Of a stretch of 64,000 bases of DNA, positions 25,872 through 35,588 are shown in pieces. The position numbers were made by a program, and so were the translations under genes. The notes beneath the pieces are model-generated. The model made no database searches. It had not been told where the DNA came from and saw only the letters and a list, made by a program, of their open reading frames with translations. How positions within the stretch are numbered: position 1 is the first letter of the stretch; each line of letters opens with the position of its first letter. Source of the DNA: an uncultured Lachnospiraceae bacterium (GTDB lineage Bacteria; Bacillota; Clostridia; Lachnospirales; Lachnospiraceae); the NCBI GenBank assembly GCA_947172645.1, contig CAMWBY010000001.1, forward strand, positions 186,001-250,000, given 5' to 3'.

Positions 25872-26346
25872 GCCTCACAACCCTCCCAACCAAAAGAAAC
25901 AGCAGTACGCCGATTACCGCGCCTGCACTGTCTACCAACACATCGCTGACAAGCCCTGCCCTGCCTTCCACAAACAACTGATGAAATTCATCGCTGCACG
26001 CATAGAGCGATGAAAGCGCCATGGCGCCGCAAGCCCGGCGCATCCGTGACATCTGCCACCTGCCAAGCCATACAAAAATCAGAATCGCCAGAATCGCAAA
26101 TTCCGTCATATGGGCGCTCTTTCTGATAAGATGCTCGATTGCACGCAACGTCTCCTCATCGATATTCAAATGAAAAAAGAGTCCCGTCGCACTGACCATG
26201 CGGTAGCTTAACCCTTCGCTGACCACGCTGGATTCTTCCTTCGTCTGCGCGGAAAAAGCAAAGATGACGCACATCCATGCCACTGCAAGAATGCCCGCAA
26301 TGTTACTGTACATCCGCGCTCTGGCTTTCCTTACCGTATCATCCAT
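25807..26346 (-). CDS. VanZ family membrane protein
   Basis: A 179-residue protein with four likely membrane segments and the VanZ features FSAQ near residue 30 and a later SDEFHQLFVEGRAGLVSDVLVDSAG. VanZ gives low-level teicoplanin resistance in enterococci; most homologues have unknown roles. The gene starts two bases after the prmA stop. Its last 65 bases overlap rsmE, and the final 20 residues (basic, unstructured) come from that overlap. Confidence 0.85.
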   Translation of the reverse strand: MDDTVRKARARMYSNIAGILAVAWMCVIFAFSAQTKEESSVVSEGLSYRMVSATGLFFHLNIDEETLRAIEHLIRKSAHMTEFAILAILIFVWLGRWQMSRMRRACGAMALSSLYACSDEFHQLFVEGRAGLVSDVLVDSAGAVIGVLLFLLVGRVVRHVPVFRRTMSDTGQKGYHHGR

Positions 26347-26348
26347 AA

Positions 26349-27335
26349 TTACTTTTTACGGGCAGTAACGGAAACCCACTCGCCCTGGTATGTCACTTCC
26401 AGGATTTCCATGCCCGCTGCCTCCACCGCCTGTCTTACTGTTTCTTCTTTCGTATCAATAATGCCGGATGTAATATAGACGCCGCCTTTTTTCAATTGAT
26501 GGGTGATAACCGGCGTTAACGGCACAAGCACATCCGCAAGGATATTCGCAACCACAATATCATAACGCTCATACCCCACCTTGTCCTGTACTTCCTTATC
26601 GGTGATGATATTTCCTATCATCATGGAAAAAGCGTCTTCCGAAATGCCGTTGGCCTCCATATTCTGTGCAACCGCCTCAGACGCGCAAGGGTCTAAGTCC
26701 GTCCCCACCGCATGTCTGGCTCCATACATCAAGGCGAGTATAGCCAGTATGCCGCTGCCTGTCCCTACGTCCAAAAGCTCCGTCTCGGGCGTAAGATATT
26801 TCTTAATCTGCCGGATACATAATTGAGTCGTCTCATGCATCCCGGTGCCAAAGGCAGTGCCCGGGTCTATATGCAGTATTTTTTTATCCTTATCCTCTTC
26901 TTTGACCTCTTCCCAGGAAGGAATGACCAACAGGTCGTCTATGTAAAACTGATGGAAATACTGCTTCCAGTTATTAATCCAGTCAATGTCCTCCGTCTCA
27001 GCCACCGTGATGCTTCCTTCCCCGATGTCCATAAAAGAACGCAGGCTTTCCAGTTCTTCTTCAATCTGTGCTAAAACCGTCTCCCTATCGGTCCGGGCGC
27101 CGCCAATCTCCAGGCTGCCGTCTTCCGCCTCCTCCACGAAAAAGCTAAGATAAGCGATGCCGTCGTCTTCCGGGCCTTCGGGAAGAATATCCACAAACAT
27201 CTGCTCCTTCTCAAGCGCCGTGAGCGGAACATTGTCTTCAATCTGCGCGCCCTCCAAACCTATGTCATAAAGGGCGCTGATAATAATGTCTTCCGCATCC
27301 GTAATTGTCTTAATTTTAAATTTCATCCATTTCAT
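26349..27335 (-). CDS. prmA: Ribosomal protein L11 methyltransferase PrmA
   Basis: A 328-residue SAM methyltransferase that modifies ribosomal protein L11. The N-terminal substrate domain starts MKWMKFKIKTITDAED. Motif I LDVGTGSGILAI and the later VVANILADVL are typical. The ORF stays open 38 codons upstream to 27449, but that extension matches nothing in the family, so ATG 27335 (or 27326) is preferred. It is followed at once by the VanZ-like gene. Confidence 0.92.
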   Translation of the reverse strand: MKWMKFKIKTITDAEDIIISALYDIGLEGAQIEDNVPLTALEKEQMFVDILPEGPEDDGIAYLSFFVEEAEDGSLEIGGARTDRETVLAQIEEELESLRSFMDIGEGSITVAETEDIDWINNWKQYFHQFYIDDLLVIPSWEEVKEEDKDKKILHIDPGTAFGTGMHETTQLCIRQIKKYLTPETELLDVGTGSGILAILALMYGARHAVGTDLDPCASEAVAQNMEANGISEDAFSMMIGNIITDKEVQDKVGYERYDIVVANILADVLVPLTPVITHQLKKGGVYITSGIIDTKEETVRQAVEAAGMEILEVTYQGEWVSVTARKK

Positions 27336-27445
27336 AGTCTTTATCATTCCTTTCGCCCAAGGCACAAACAAGTTGTGGAACCCCACAAAGCTGTATGTAA
27401 GGAATGCCCGGAGTACGGGCATTCCCCAACACCTAACGTGCAAAT

Positions 27446-28696
27446 TCAATTCCCGTCCGCATCTTCTTCCGTGAGGCCCACGGGTATTTCCGGCGTCAAC
27501 AGTTCTTCCCCGTCCGCACTGTACTGTGCATATTCGCCGTACTCTTCCCAGATATTACATATCCAAGTCTTGCCCTGGTTAAAAATTATCTCATTGCCCT
27601 CTTCATCAAAGAACTTGGCCGGCGTAAAGTCTCCGTCATAACGCATCCATCTTCCCTTAATCACTTTGCCGTTCGTGAAAACAAGCGCGTCGCCTTCCCC
27701 ATGGACGCCGAAAGCCAGATAATCATGGGAATCTCTCACTTCACCATGGCAATACTGGAACACCACATTGCTGACCGCAAGCTGCTTATCATTGTATTCG
27801 TCAATCTGTTTCTTGCCGTCCTGGTAACGGTAATACAGATGGTCTTCCTCGTCATATTGGAAATACGGATGGTATGCGCCATACCCGCCGGAATTATTAC
27901 CCTCTTTCCCTCCGGGGTATATCATGACAGCCTTGTCGTTTTCTATATAATCCGCACGCACGCCGTCTGCTGCAAATAAAAATGGCGGAACATAATCTTC
28001 ATCATAATTCCAATCATATCCAAGGCGCTGCGCTGCCTCGAATACGCCGTCTATCTTCAGGTATCCTGTAAACTCTTTGGCATAACCGGGACGATTCACT
28101 CTCCCGAAAGCCTCGTCCGCGGGGTTGTGGATACCGTCCACCGCGGCGCTGATATTATAATAATTGGGCCTGTTAATCAGTTCTTCTACATAAGGCTTGG
28201 CAAGTCCCCAGTTACAGTAGACCGCCTCATATCCCATCGCCACATATACGAAATAGTCCCGGCTGCTTCTCACCGGCCCGATTCTCTCCAAGTCATCGAA
28301 GTCCTCGAATACCGCCATAAGCCTTGTGATACGCCCTTCTACCGGCGCCTCATAGATAATACCGGCTTTTGAAATACCGTACTGCGGCATTGCAGGTTTA
28401 TTGTTCGGAATCATGACGGCGATGGGCCTTCTGTCCGCCATCCGGATATCCGTCCATTCGCCGGTCAGATAGCTTTGCATCTTACCGTCAATGACTTCTC
28501 TCTCCTCAATCACCGGATACGCCGTAGATGGTTCTTCTTCTATATCCTCCTCCGGTTCCGGCTCTTCCTCCTCCTGGGGAAGTTCTTCTTCCACCTCCGG
28601 CTCCGGTACGGGCTCTTCCTTCTTACCGCACCCGGCAAACAAAACCGCCATGCAGAGTGCCGCTGCCGTCAATCTTATTATTTTCTTTTGAAACAT
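27446..28696 (-). CDS. DUF3048 (YerB-like) lipoprotein
   Basis: A 416-residue protein. The signal peptide ends in the lipobox LFAGC (Cys about 23), so it is probably anchored outside the membrane. A very acidic, Pro/Glu-rich linker covers about 25-60. The rest has DUF3048 landmarks: RPIAVMIPNN, GRITRLMAVFED, IGPVRSSRDYFV and the C-terminal GRWMRYDGDFTPAKF. The YerB family has no settled function. AAAGAGG precedes the ATG. It is upstream of prmA, with an inverted repeat (GGAATGCCCG...CGGGCATTCC, about 27400-27424) between them. Confidence 0.9.
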   Translation of the reverse strand: MFQKKIIRLTAAALCMAVLFAGCGKKEEPVPEPEVEEELPQEEEEPEPEEDIEEEPSTAYPVIEEREVIDGKMQSYLTGEWTDIRMADRRPIAVMIPNNKPAMPQYGISKAGIIYEAPVEGRITRLMAVFEDFDDLERIGPVRSSRDYFVYVAMGYEAVYCNWGLAKPYVEELINRPNYYNISAAVDGIHNPADEAFGRVNRPGYAKEFTGYLKIDGVFEAAQRLGYDWNYDEDYVPPFLFAADGVRADYIENDKAVMIYPGGKEGNNSGGYGAYHPYFQYDEEDHLYYRYQDGKKQIDEYNDKQLAVSNVVFQYCHGEVRDSHDYLAFGVHGEGDALVFTNGKVIKGRWMRYDGDFTPAKFFDEEGNEIIFNQGKTWICNIWEEYGEYAQYSADGEELLTPEIPVGLTEEDADGN

Positions 28697-28844
28697 CTTT
28701 ACCTCTTTTCCGTATTTTAGTAGATATCAGTTGTGTTTCATAGAATGCTTAAGCGTATGTAAATTAGTATGCGACTGATAAACATTTTTATTATAACCGA
28801 AAAATGGAAAGCTGTACACTCAGATTGCAAAAGAAAAAGTTATG

Positions 28845-28912
28845 AAAAAAAAGAAAGCTGCTGCAAAATATGGAAACATACCGTACAAATCCATTCTTCT
28901 GCAACAGCCTGA
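28845..28912 (-). terminator. Intrinsic terminator of the hrcA-grpE-dnaK-dnaJ operon
   Basis: On the minus strand GCTGTTGCAGAAGAATGG pairs imperfectly with CCATATTTTGCAGCAGC, followed by a long T-rich tract. It lies 20 bases after the dnaJ stop. Confidence 0.85.
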
Positions 28913-28931
28913 TATTACTTATTATTCCAAA

Positions 28932-30101
28932 CTATTTCCTAAACTTCTTCTTCGTCTTGCCCGCAGGTTCCTCGGCCCGCCCGGAAGATATGTTCTTCGC
29001 CGCATTCAGCGAATCGCCCGTGTGCCCGTCGAACTTCTTCAAAAGCTCTTTGGCTTCATGAGACAGCTTATCCGGCACCTGCACCACCAACGTCACATAA
29101 TGGTCCCCACGGACATTCTTGTTGCGCAGGGAAGGAACGCCCTTACCCTTTAAGCGCACCTTTGTATCTGTCTGCGTGCCAGCCTTAACGTCATAGATTA
29201 CCCTGCCGTCCACCGTATCAATCACAATCTCACCGCCCAGCGCGGCAATCGCAAAGGACATGGGCACGGTGGAATATATATTCTCGTCCTGTCTCTGGAA
29301 AATAGGGTGCCTTCCCACCACCACTTCCACAAGCAAGTCGCCTCTTGGGCCGCCGTTTGTTCCGGGCTCTCCTTTATCCCGTATCCGAACGCACTGTCCG
29401 TTGTCAATGCCCGCCGGGATAGACACCTGTATTTTTTTCTTGTTGGCGATATAGCCTGTTCCCCGGCAGTCCGGGCATTTATCCTTGATAACCTTACCGG
29501 TACCATGGCAGTCCGGACAAGTCTGCACATTACGCACCGTGCCGAAGAACGACTGTTGGGTAAAAACCACCTGGCCTTTGCCACCGCACTTCGTACATGT
29601 CTCCGGACTGGTCCCCGGCTTCGCGCCTGTACCATGGCACGCCGTACACTCGTCCTTGAGCGTCAGCTCGATTTCCTTCTCCACGCCGAAAACCGCTTCC
29701 TCGAAAGTAATACGGACGCTGGTGCGGATATTGGAACCTTTCATCGGCCCGCTGCTTCTGCCGCCGCGGCGGCCGCCGCCGAAGATATCGCCAAAGATAT
29801 CGCCGAAAATATCCGTGAAATCGGCACTGCTGAAATCAAATCCGCCGAATCCGCCCGGACCGCCTGCACCATCGAAAGCAGCATGACCATATTGGTCATA
29901 CTGCCGTCTCTTCTCAGGGTCGCTTAAAACTGCATAAGCCTCCGAGGCTTCCTTAAACTTCTTCTCAGCCTCCGCATCGCCGGGATTCATATCAGGGTGA
30001 TATTTCTTAGCCAGAACTCTGTATGCTTTTTTGATAGCGGCTTCATCGGCGTTCTTCTCAATGCCGAGCACCTCATAATAATCTCGTTTCTGTTCTGCCA
30101 T
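28932..30101 (-). CDS. dnaJ: Chaperone protein DnaJ
   Basis: A 389-residue type I Hsp40 that delivers substrates to DnaK. It has a J domain with the HPD motif in [10 protein letters not shown], a Gly/Phe linker (about 75-115), and four zinc repeats ([32 protein letters not shown]). A C-terminal substrate domain follows. It is the last gene of the CIRCE-controlled operon, 4 bases after dnaK. Confidence 0.97.
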   Translation of the reverse strand: MAEQKRDYYEVLGIEKNADEAAIKKAYRVLAKKYHPDMNPGDAEAEKKFKEASEAYAVLSDPEKRRQYDQYGHAAFDGAGGPGGFGGFDFSSADFTDIFGDIFGDIFGGGRRGGRSSGPMKGSNIRTSVRITFEEAVFGVEKEIELTLKDECTACHGTGAKPGTSPETCTKCGGKGQVVFTQQSFFGTVRNVQTCPDCHGTGKVIKDKCPDCRGTGYIANKKKIQVSIPAGIDNGQCVRIRDKGEPGTNGGPRGDLLVEVVVGRHPIFQRQDENIYSTVPMSFAIAALGGEIVIDTVDGRVIYDVKAGTQTDTKVRLKGKGVPSLRNKNVRGDHYVTLVVQVPDKLSHEAKELLKKFDGHTGDSLNAAKNISSGRAEEPAGKTKKKFRK

Positions 30102-30105
30102 CGAA

Positions 30106-31977
30106 TTAAACCTCTCTATAGTCTCCGTCTACCACGTCGTCAGCCGCCTGGGACTGTGCGCCATCCTCCGCTGCGCCGCCCATATTGCCCATGTCCGGGC
30201 CTGCCTGCGCCTGCTGCATGTTCTCGTACATCTTCGTGAACAACGCCTGCGCGGAATTGGTCAGTTTTTCTTTCGCTGCCTTTAAGTCGTCTATCTGTCC
30301 GTCAGACATCTCCTGGTCTTTCGTCTGCTCCAGAATATCCTTTACGGCCTTCAAATCCGCCTCTACATTCGCCTTGTCGGAAGCGTCAATCTTATCGCCC
30401 ACTTCACTCAACGCTTTCTCTGTCTGGAATACGAAAGAGTCAGCCTCGTTCCTTGTATCGATTGCTTCTTTCCTCTTCTTGTCCTGCGCCTCGTACTCAG
30501 CCGCTTCCTTCACTGCGCGGTCAATCTCGTCGTCGGACATATTGGAGCCCGCCGTGATGGTGATATGCTGCTCTTTGCCTGTTCCCAAGTCTTTTGCGGA
30601 TACATTTACAATACCGTTGGCATCGATATCGAAGGTAACTTCAATCTGCGGCACGCCGCGCATTGCAGGCGGAATACCGTCTAACCTGAACTGTCCAAGA
30701 GATTTGTTATCTTTCGCAAACTGTCTCTCACCCTGGACTACATTGATATCAACCGCAGTCTGGTTGTCTGCCGCCGTGGAGAATACCTGGCTCTTCTTTG
30801 TAGGGATTGTGGTATTTCTCTCAATCAGTCTGGTTGCCACGCCGCCCATTGTCTCGATGGACAAGGACAAAGGCGTAACGTCAAGCAGGAGGATTTCACC
30901 TGCGCCCGCATCGCCTGCCAGCTTACCGCCCTGGATGGAAGCGCCAAGGGCCACACACTCATCCGGGTTCAGGGACTTGCTGGGGTCTTTTCCTGTCAGC
31001 TGTTTTACCTTCTCCTGTACTGCCGGGATACGCGTGGAACCGCCTACGAGCAATACCTGCCCAAGGTCAGCGTTGGTCAGCCCCGCATCCTTCATCGCAT
31101 TCTGTACAGGAATAGCCGTCTTCTCTACCAGGTCGTGCGTCAATTCATCGAACTTCGCCCTGGTAAGATTCATATCAAAATGTTTCGGCCCTTCTGCCGT
31201 TGCAGTGATAAACGGAAGGTTAATATTGGTTGTCGTTGCGGAGGAAAGCTCTTTCTTCGCCTTCTCCGCCGCCTCTTTCAGTCTCTGGAGCGCCATCTTG
31301 TCATTGGACAGGTCAACGCCTTCCTGCGCCTTAAACTCCGCAAGCATCCAGTCAATTACTTTCTGGTCAAAATCATCGCCGCCAAGCCGTGTATCGCCGT
31401 TTGTGGAAAGCACTTCGATAACACCGTCGCCAATTTCGATAATGGAGACATCGAAGGTACCGCCGCCCAGGTCATATACCATAATTTTCTGCTCTTTCTC
31501 ATTGTCCAGACCATATGCAAGCGCTGCCGCAGTAGGCTCGTTGATAATACGTTTTACATCCAGTCCTGCAATCTTACCTGCATCCTTTGTCGCCTGTCTT
31601 TGCGCATCGTTGAAATATGCAGGAACCGTGATAACGGCTTCCGTCACGTTCTCTCCCAGATAACTCTCCGCATCGCCTTTTAATTTCTGCAAAATCATTG
31701 CGGAAATCTGCTGCGGTGAATATTTCTTATCGTCGATGGTACGGCCCCTGTCCGTTCCCATATCTCTCTTGATAGATGCGATAGTTTTGTCGGCATTGGT
31801 TACTGCCTGACGCTTCGCAGGCTCGCCTACGAGTCTCTCCCCTGTCTTCGTAAAAGCTACGACTGAGGGTGTTGTCCTCGCGCCTTCCGTGTTTGCGATA
31901 ACGGTAGGCTTTCCGCCTTCCATAACCGCCACACAACTGTTAGTTGTTCCCAAGTCGATTCCGATAATTTTACTCAT
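30106..31977 (-). CDS. dnaK: Chaperone protein DnaK (Hsp70)
   Basis: A 623-residue Hsp70. The ATPase domain starts [20 protein letters not shown] and contains [12 protein letters not shown] and [10 protein letters not shown]. The substrate domain has [17 protein letters not shown], and the protein ends in a Gly/Ala/Gln-rich lid tail with D-G-D-Y. It works with GrpE and DnaJ in protein folding and heat-shock recovery. It is between grpE and dnaJ. Confidence 0.98.
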   Translation of the reverse strand: MSKIIGIDLGTTNSCVAVMEGGKPTVIANTEGARTTPSVVAFTKTGERLVGEPAKRQAVTNADKTIASIKRDMGTDRGRTIDDKKYSPQQISAMILQKLKGDAESYLGENVTEAVITVPAYFNDAQRQATKDAGKIAGLDVKRIINEPTAAALAYGLDNEKEQKIMVYDLGGGTFDVSIIEIGDGVIEVLSTNGDTRLGGDDFDQKVIDWMLAEFKAQEGVDLSNDKMALQRLKEAAEKAKKELSSATTTNINLPFITATAEGPKHFDMNLTRAKFDELTHDLVEKTAIPVQNAMKDAGLTNADLGQVLLVGGSTRIPAVQEKVKQLTGKDPSKSLNPDECVALGASIQGGKLAGDAGAGEILLLDVTPLSLSIETMGGVATRLIERNTTIPTKKSQVFSTAADNQTAVDINVVQGERQFAKDNKSLGQFRLDGIPPAMRGVPQIEVTFDIDANGIVNVSAKDLGTGKEQHITITAGSNMSDDEIDRAVKEAAEYEAQDKKRKEAIDTRNEADSFVFQTEKALSEVGDKIDASDKANVEADLKAVKDILEQTKDQEMSDGQIDDLKAAKEKLTNSAQALFTKMYENMQQAQAGPDMGNMGGAAEDGAQSQAADDVVDGDYREV

Positions 31978-32047
31978 AACTATTTCCTCCTGTTATAAAC
32001 TATAAATCTATATTTTACAATTACTTGAACTACCTATATCTATATCG

Positions 32048-32668
32048 CTAACTTACCACTGCCACCATGCTGTGTCTTACCACGCTGTCCCGGTAAGTAT
32101 ACCCCTTCTGCAGCTCCTGCGCAATCACCCCGGTCTCATACTCCTCGCTCTCCACCTGCATCACCGCATTATGGAAATCCGGGTTAAACTCCTCGCCCAC
32201 CGCCGGAATCGGCTTCACATCCATGCTTTCAAATTCCGTCATAAGCTGCTTGTAAATCATCTCCATGCCCTGTGCAAAAGCGCCGTCTTTCTCGCCCTCC
32301 GGCACCGATGCAAGCCCTCTCTCAAAATTGTCTACCACCGGAAGCATCTTCTCAATAACGCTCTTCGCGCCGGTCTCAAACATCGCTGTCTTCTCCTTCT
32401 CGGTGCGCTTACGAAAGTTCTCAAATTCCGCCATCTGGCGTTTTACCCTGTCTTCCAACTCCGCAATCTTTTCTTTTAACGCTTCCTGCTTTTTATCTGT
32501 CTTGTCTTTTTTCTTTCTTTCCTTCTTCTCTTCTTTTGATTCCGCCTTGCCTGCGTCCTCCCCTGTGCCCGCCGCATCAGGTGCGTCTTCGCTCCGGGCT
32601 GCGGTTTCTTTTCCTTCTGTCATTCCTCCCAGGTCTTCCCCTTGCTGCCCGTTTTCTTCTTCGCTCAT
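32048..32668 (-). CDS. grpE: Nucleotide exchange factor GrpE
   Basis: A protein of about 206 residues that releases ADP from DnaK. It has an acidic, low-complexity N-terminus with a Lys-rich stretch, a long coiled coil (about 80-120, MAEFENFRKRTEKEK) and a C-terminal beta domain (VGEEFNPDFHNAVMQVE, VAQELQKGYTYRDSVVRHS-like). Start is uncertain: the ORF opens at 32713, but its SD is one base from that ATG. ATG 32668 has AGGA 7 bases upstream, and a GTG lies between them. Confidence 0.93.
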   Translation of the reverse strand: MSEEENGQQGEDLGGMTEGKETAARSEDAPDAAGTGEDAGKAESKEEKKERKKKDKTDKKQEALKEKIAELEDRVKRQMAEFENFRKRTEKEKTAMFETGAKSVIEKMLPVVDNFERGLASVPEGEKDGAFAQGMEMIYKQLMTEFESMDVKPIPAVGEEFNPDFHNAVMQVESEEYETGVIAQELQKGYTYRDSVVRHSMVAVVS

Positions 32669-32758
32669 ATTTTCTTCCTGCAACTTATCTTTTTCCTCTG
32701 CCACGCCTCTCATTCCTTTCTGCTATACTGATTTCCTGTCTCAAACCTGTCATGGAGA

Positions 32759-33784
32759 TTATGTCTTATATAAATCGTCCAACTGATTTTTTAACAGTTT
32801 CAGATTCTTAACCACTTTCTCATAATCCATCCGCTTGGGGCCGATGATTCCGATGGTGCCCTTCATGCCCTGTCCAAGCTCATAAGTCGCCGTCACGATG
32901 CTGCAGTCCTTCATGCCCTGCACCGGCGTCTCGTTGCCGATGTAGACTTGTATGCCGGTGTTGTTCTCATCGGAAAGGTTATCCTGCACCAACTCGCTTA
33001 AAAGCTGTTTCTCTTCGAATGTAGTGATAAGCTCGCTGGCCCGCTCATGGTCTGCAAGTTCCGGATACTTAAAGAAATTCTTCGTGCCGCTTGTGTAAAT
33101 CTCTAAATCTTCGTCCGCCTTGATGGCCTCCGCCACGGCGTCGATTACGTCCGCCACAATCTCACTGTGGATGCCCGCCTGCTGTTTCATCGCCGCAATC
33201 ATCCCCAGATTAATTTCTTCCAACGACAACCCGTTTAAATGTGTATTTAACAGGATATTCAATTTTAAAAGCGTCTCGTCGCTCAGTTGTTCCTCCACCG
33301 TCAGCATCGTGTTCTTAATCACGTTGCCTTCCACCACGATAACCGCCAGTATCTGGTTCACGTCCACGCGGGATAACTGTATAAATTTCAATTTGTTACG
33401 GTGATACTGCGGGGCGGAAACCATCGCCGCATACTCTGTATTGGTCGCGAGCATTCTCGCCGCCTGTTTCAGGAGATGGTCCATCTTACCCTCTTTCTCG
33501 AGCAGATTCTCTTTCATCTCCTCCACTTCCCGCTCCTTCTCTTCCATCATCTTATCTACATACAGACGATAGCCTTTGTCTGAAGGAATGCGCCCTGCGG
33601 AAGTGTGCGGCTGCAGGATATATCCTAGTTCTTCCAGGTCCGCCATCTCATTGCGGATGGTGGCGGAACTTAGATGCAGGTCTGTGTATTTGGAAATTGT
33701 CCTGCTTCCTACCGGTTCTCCTGTCTCTAAGTAATTGCGAATGATGGCTTGCAATATTTTATATTTTCTTTCGTCTAACTGCAT
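32759..33784 (-). CDS. hrcA: Heat-inducible transcription repressor HrcA
   Basis: A 341-residue repressor of the heat-shock operon that binds the CIRCE element. The N-terminal winged helix contains GEPVGSRTISK and LSSATIRNEMADLEELGY. The C-terminal part has IIGPKRMDYEKV. It is the first gene of hrcA-grpE-dnaK-dnaJ, and a CIRCE operator lies 16 bases before its start, so it represses itself. Confidence 0.97.
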   Translation of the reverse strand: MQLDERKYKILQAIIRNYLETGEPVGSRTISKYTDLHLSSATIRNEMADLEELGYILQPHTSAGRIPSDKGYRLYVDKMMEEKEREVEEMKENLLEKEGKMDHLLKQAARMLATNTEYAAMVSAPQYHRNKLKFIQLSRVDVNQILAVIVVEGNVIKNTMLTVEEQLSDETLLKLNILLNTHLNGLSLEEINLGMIAAMKQQAGIHSEIVADVIDAVAEAIKADEDLEIYTSGTKNFFKYPELADHERASELITTFEEKQLLSELVQDNLSDENNTGIQVYIGNETPVQGMKDCSIVTATYELGQGMKGTIGIIGPKRMDYEKVVKNLKLLKNQLDDLYKT

Positions 33785-33800
33785 ACCATTTCTCCCATTG

Positions 33801-33827
33801 TTAGCACTCGACCAATTAGAGTGCTAA
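33801..33827. promoter_or_regulatory. CIRCE operator
   Basis: A perfect TTAGCACTC-N9-GAGTGCTAA inverted repeat, the binding site of HrcA. It lies between the promoter and the hrcA start codon. Confidence 0.97.
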
Positions 33828-33842
33828 CATCTTCTAGTAGTA

Positions 33843-33870
33843 AGTTATCACTTAAGATTTTCATTGTCAA
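33843..33870 (-). promoter_or_regulatory. Promoter of the hrcA operon
   Basis: On the minus strand a perfect TTGACA (33870-33865) is followed after 16 bases by TAACTT (33848-33843). CIRCE lies just downstream, around the expected transcript start. Confidence 0.7.
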
Positions 33871-33892
33871 CATTTCTATGGAAAAAATTTAT

Positions 33893-33942
33893 TAAAAAAA
33901 TATTAAAACAGCCGACCCAGGATATTCTCCCAAACCGACTGT
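33893..33942 (-). terminator. Intrinsic terminator of the DUF6465-type gene
   Basis: The minus strand forms a stem of about 15 pairs with several G-T pairs (ACAGTCGG... with ...TCGGCTGT, 33908-33942), followed by a T-rich tail. Confidence 0.75.
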
Positions 33943-33986
33943 CTATGTAACGTTATGTTTCCCAATATGCAGCTAAACTATACCGA

Positions 33987-34415
33987 TTAAAGGCTAAAGC
34001 AACCCTGTTCACTGCCGTTTACCACAAAGTATACTGTCTGCTCCTCAGGCTTTACATACAATTCGACTATCTTGAAATCTTCCGGATTTCTGTTCATGTC
34101 ATACTGCCATACGTTCTTCGCATTCTGCACAAGCTCTTCCGTGGAGATTTCCCTGCCGCCGAACTGCAGCTTCACCGTTACCTTAACTTCTTCTTTCTTC
34201 GCTGCCTCCTCGTTCTGGACTGCTGCCGTCTCCACTGCAGCTTCCTTCTTCGCCGGCGCTTTCTTTACGGTTGTTTTTCTCGTCGTTGTCTTCTTCACTG
34301 TCTTCTTAGCATCTTCTGTGTTTGCTTCTGCTGCAACTGTCTTTACCTCTGTTGTCTTTGTATCTGCGGCTTTCGCTGCCGTTTTACCGGCCGTTGTCTT
34401 CTTTGTCTGTGCCAT
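33987..34415 (-). CDS. Lys/Ala/Thr-rich protein with DUF6465-type C-terminus
   Basis: A 142-residue protein. Residues 1-75 are low complexity, rich in Lys, Thr and Ala (repeats like KKTTTRKTT and KKAPAKKEAA), resembling the tails of histone H1-like bacterial proteins. Residues about 78-142 form a compact domain (VTVKLQFGGREISTEELVQNAK, then IVELYVKPEEQTVYFVVNG) that I associate with DUF6465 of Lachnospiraceae. Nucleic-acid binding by the basic tail is plausible but not shown. It stands alone between hrcA and uppP and has its own terminator. Confidence 0.75.
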   Translation of the reverse strand: MAQTKKTTAGKTAAKAADTKTTEVKTVAAEANTEDAKKTVKKTTTRKTTVKKAPAKKEAAVETAAVQNEEAAKKEEVKVTVKLQFGGREISTEELVQNAKNVWQYDMNRNPEDFKIVELYVKPEEQTVYFVVNGSEQGCFSL

Positions 34416-34661
34416 AAGTCTTCTCCTTCCACACGCCTATTTCTTCAGACGTTCCATGCAACAATCACTATTTTTTCATACTCCCTAGTCCCGTAGTTTC
34501 GGACTATATGGGGATTTTAACGCAATATCGATGCAGTGTCAATCAACAATCTGTAACAAATAGTTGCCCATTCTCCTAGTATTTTATGCGAAATGACATA
34601 AAAAAAGCCCTAATTATGCCTGTTTGCGGCATATGGCGCCATCAGCCCGGCTTCCCTTCGC

Positions 34662-35492
34662 TCATCTGATAAATGCAAAATACATGAGCACGGCGGCGCC
34701 AAGAACAATCCGATACCATCCAAAAATTTTGAAATCATGTTTCTTGATATATCCCATCAGGAACCGGATAACTATCACGGAGACTATAAAAGCCACCGCC
34801 ATGCCTACCAGTAAAATAATCATCTCCGCCCCTGTAAAGCCGAAGCCGAATTTCACCACTTTCAACAGGCTTGCCCCAAGCATCACCGGAATCGCCAGGA
34901 AAAAAGTAAATTCTGCCGCCACGGTTCTTGACACTCCGATTAACAGCGCTCCCACAATCGTGGCGCCTGAGCGGGACGTCCCCGGGAAAACAGCCGCCAA
35001 AACCTGGAACACGCCAATCATAAGCGCAGTCTGGTAGGTAATCTGCCCAAGCTCCGTAATCCTCGCCGATGTCCCCTTATTTCTGTTCTCAATCACAATA
35101 AATGCAACACCGAATACAATGAGCGCAATGGACACACACCAAGGATTATAGAACAGTGCATCCAACACATCGTCAAAAGCCAGGCCAATCACCGCCGCGG
35201 GTATGCAGGCCACTAAAATTTTAAACCACAGTACAAAAATATCTTTCCGTATCACAGGTCTTTCCTTGAACCGGAACGGAAATATTTTATTCCAAAATAA
35301 AAGTACCACCGCCAATATCGCCCCGAGCTGTATCACGACCAAAAACATCTCCCAAAATTCCGGCGACACATCCAACGTTACAAACTCGTTGAGCAATATC
35401 ATATGTCCCGTGCTGCTGATGGGCAGCCATTCCGTGATGCCCTCCACAATTCCAAACAGCACCGCTTTCAGAATTTCCATTATACTTATCAT
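34662..35492 (-). CDS. uppP: Undecaprenyl-diphosphatase UppP (BacA)
   Basis: A 276-residue membrane enzyme that removes a phosphate from undecaprenyl diphosphate so the lipid carrier can be reused in wall synthesis. It contains the family motifs EGITEWLPISSTGHM near the N-terminus and PGTSRSGATI in the middle, with about eight membrane segments. GAGGAAA lies 8 bases before the ATG at 35492. It also confers bacitracin tolerance in some species. Confidence 0.95.
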   Translation of the reverse strand: MISIMEILKAVLFGIVEGITEWLPISSTGHMILLNEFVTLDVSPEFWEMFLVVIQLGAILAVVLLFWNKIFPFRFKERPVIRKDIFVLWFKILVACIPAAVIGLAFDDVLDALFYNPWCVSIALIVFGVAFIVIENRNKGTSARITELGQITYQTALMIGVFQVLAAVFPGTSRSGATIVGALLIGVSRTVAAEFTFFLAIPVMLGASLLKVVKFGFGFTGAEMIILLVGMAVAFIVSVIVIRFLMGYIKKHDFKIFGWYRIVLGAAVLMYFAFIR

Positions 35493-35517
35493 CTATTTTG
35501 TTTCCTCTCTTAAAGTT

Positions 35518-35562
35518 ATGCTGCGGCTATATGATGATATAATAATATATAAGCCGCAGCAT
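35518..35562 (-). repeat. Long hairpin between aminotransferase gene and uppP
   Basis: ATGCTGCGGCT and AGCCGCAGCAT form an 11-base perfect stem extended by A/T pairs. There is no clear T tract, so it may terminate the aminotransferase transcript weakly or protect its 3' end. Confidence 0.6.
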
Positions 35563-35588
35563 CGTCTAATATTCCATATACACAAATC

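Noticed and set aside
27336..27449. 38-residue extension of prmA
   Set aside because: It runs into the preceding gene and hairpin region and does not fit the family N-terminus.
30185..31663. 492-codon plus-strand ORF
   Set aside because: It is antisense to dnaK, with low-complexity Ser-rich translation and no ribosome binding site; a shadow of a conserved gene.
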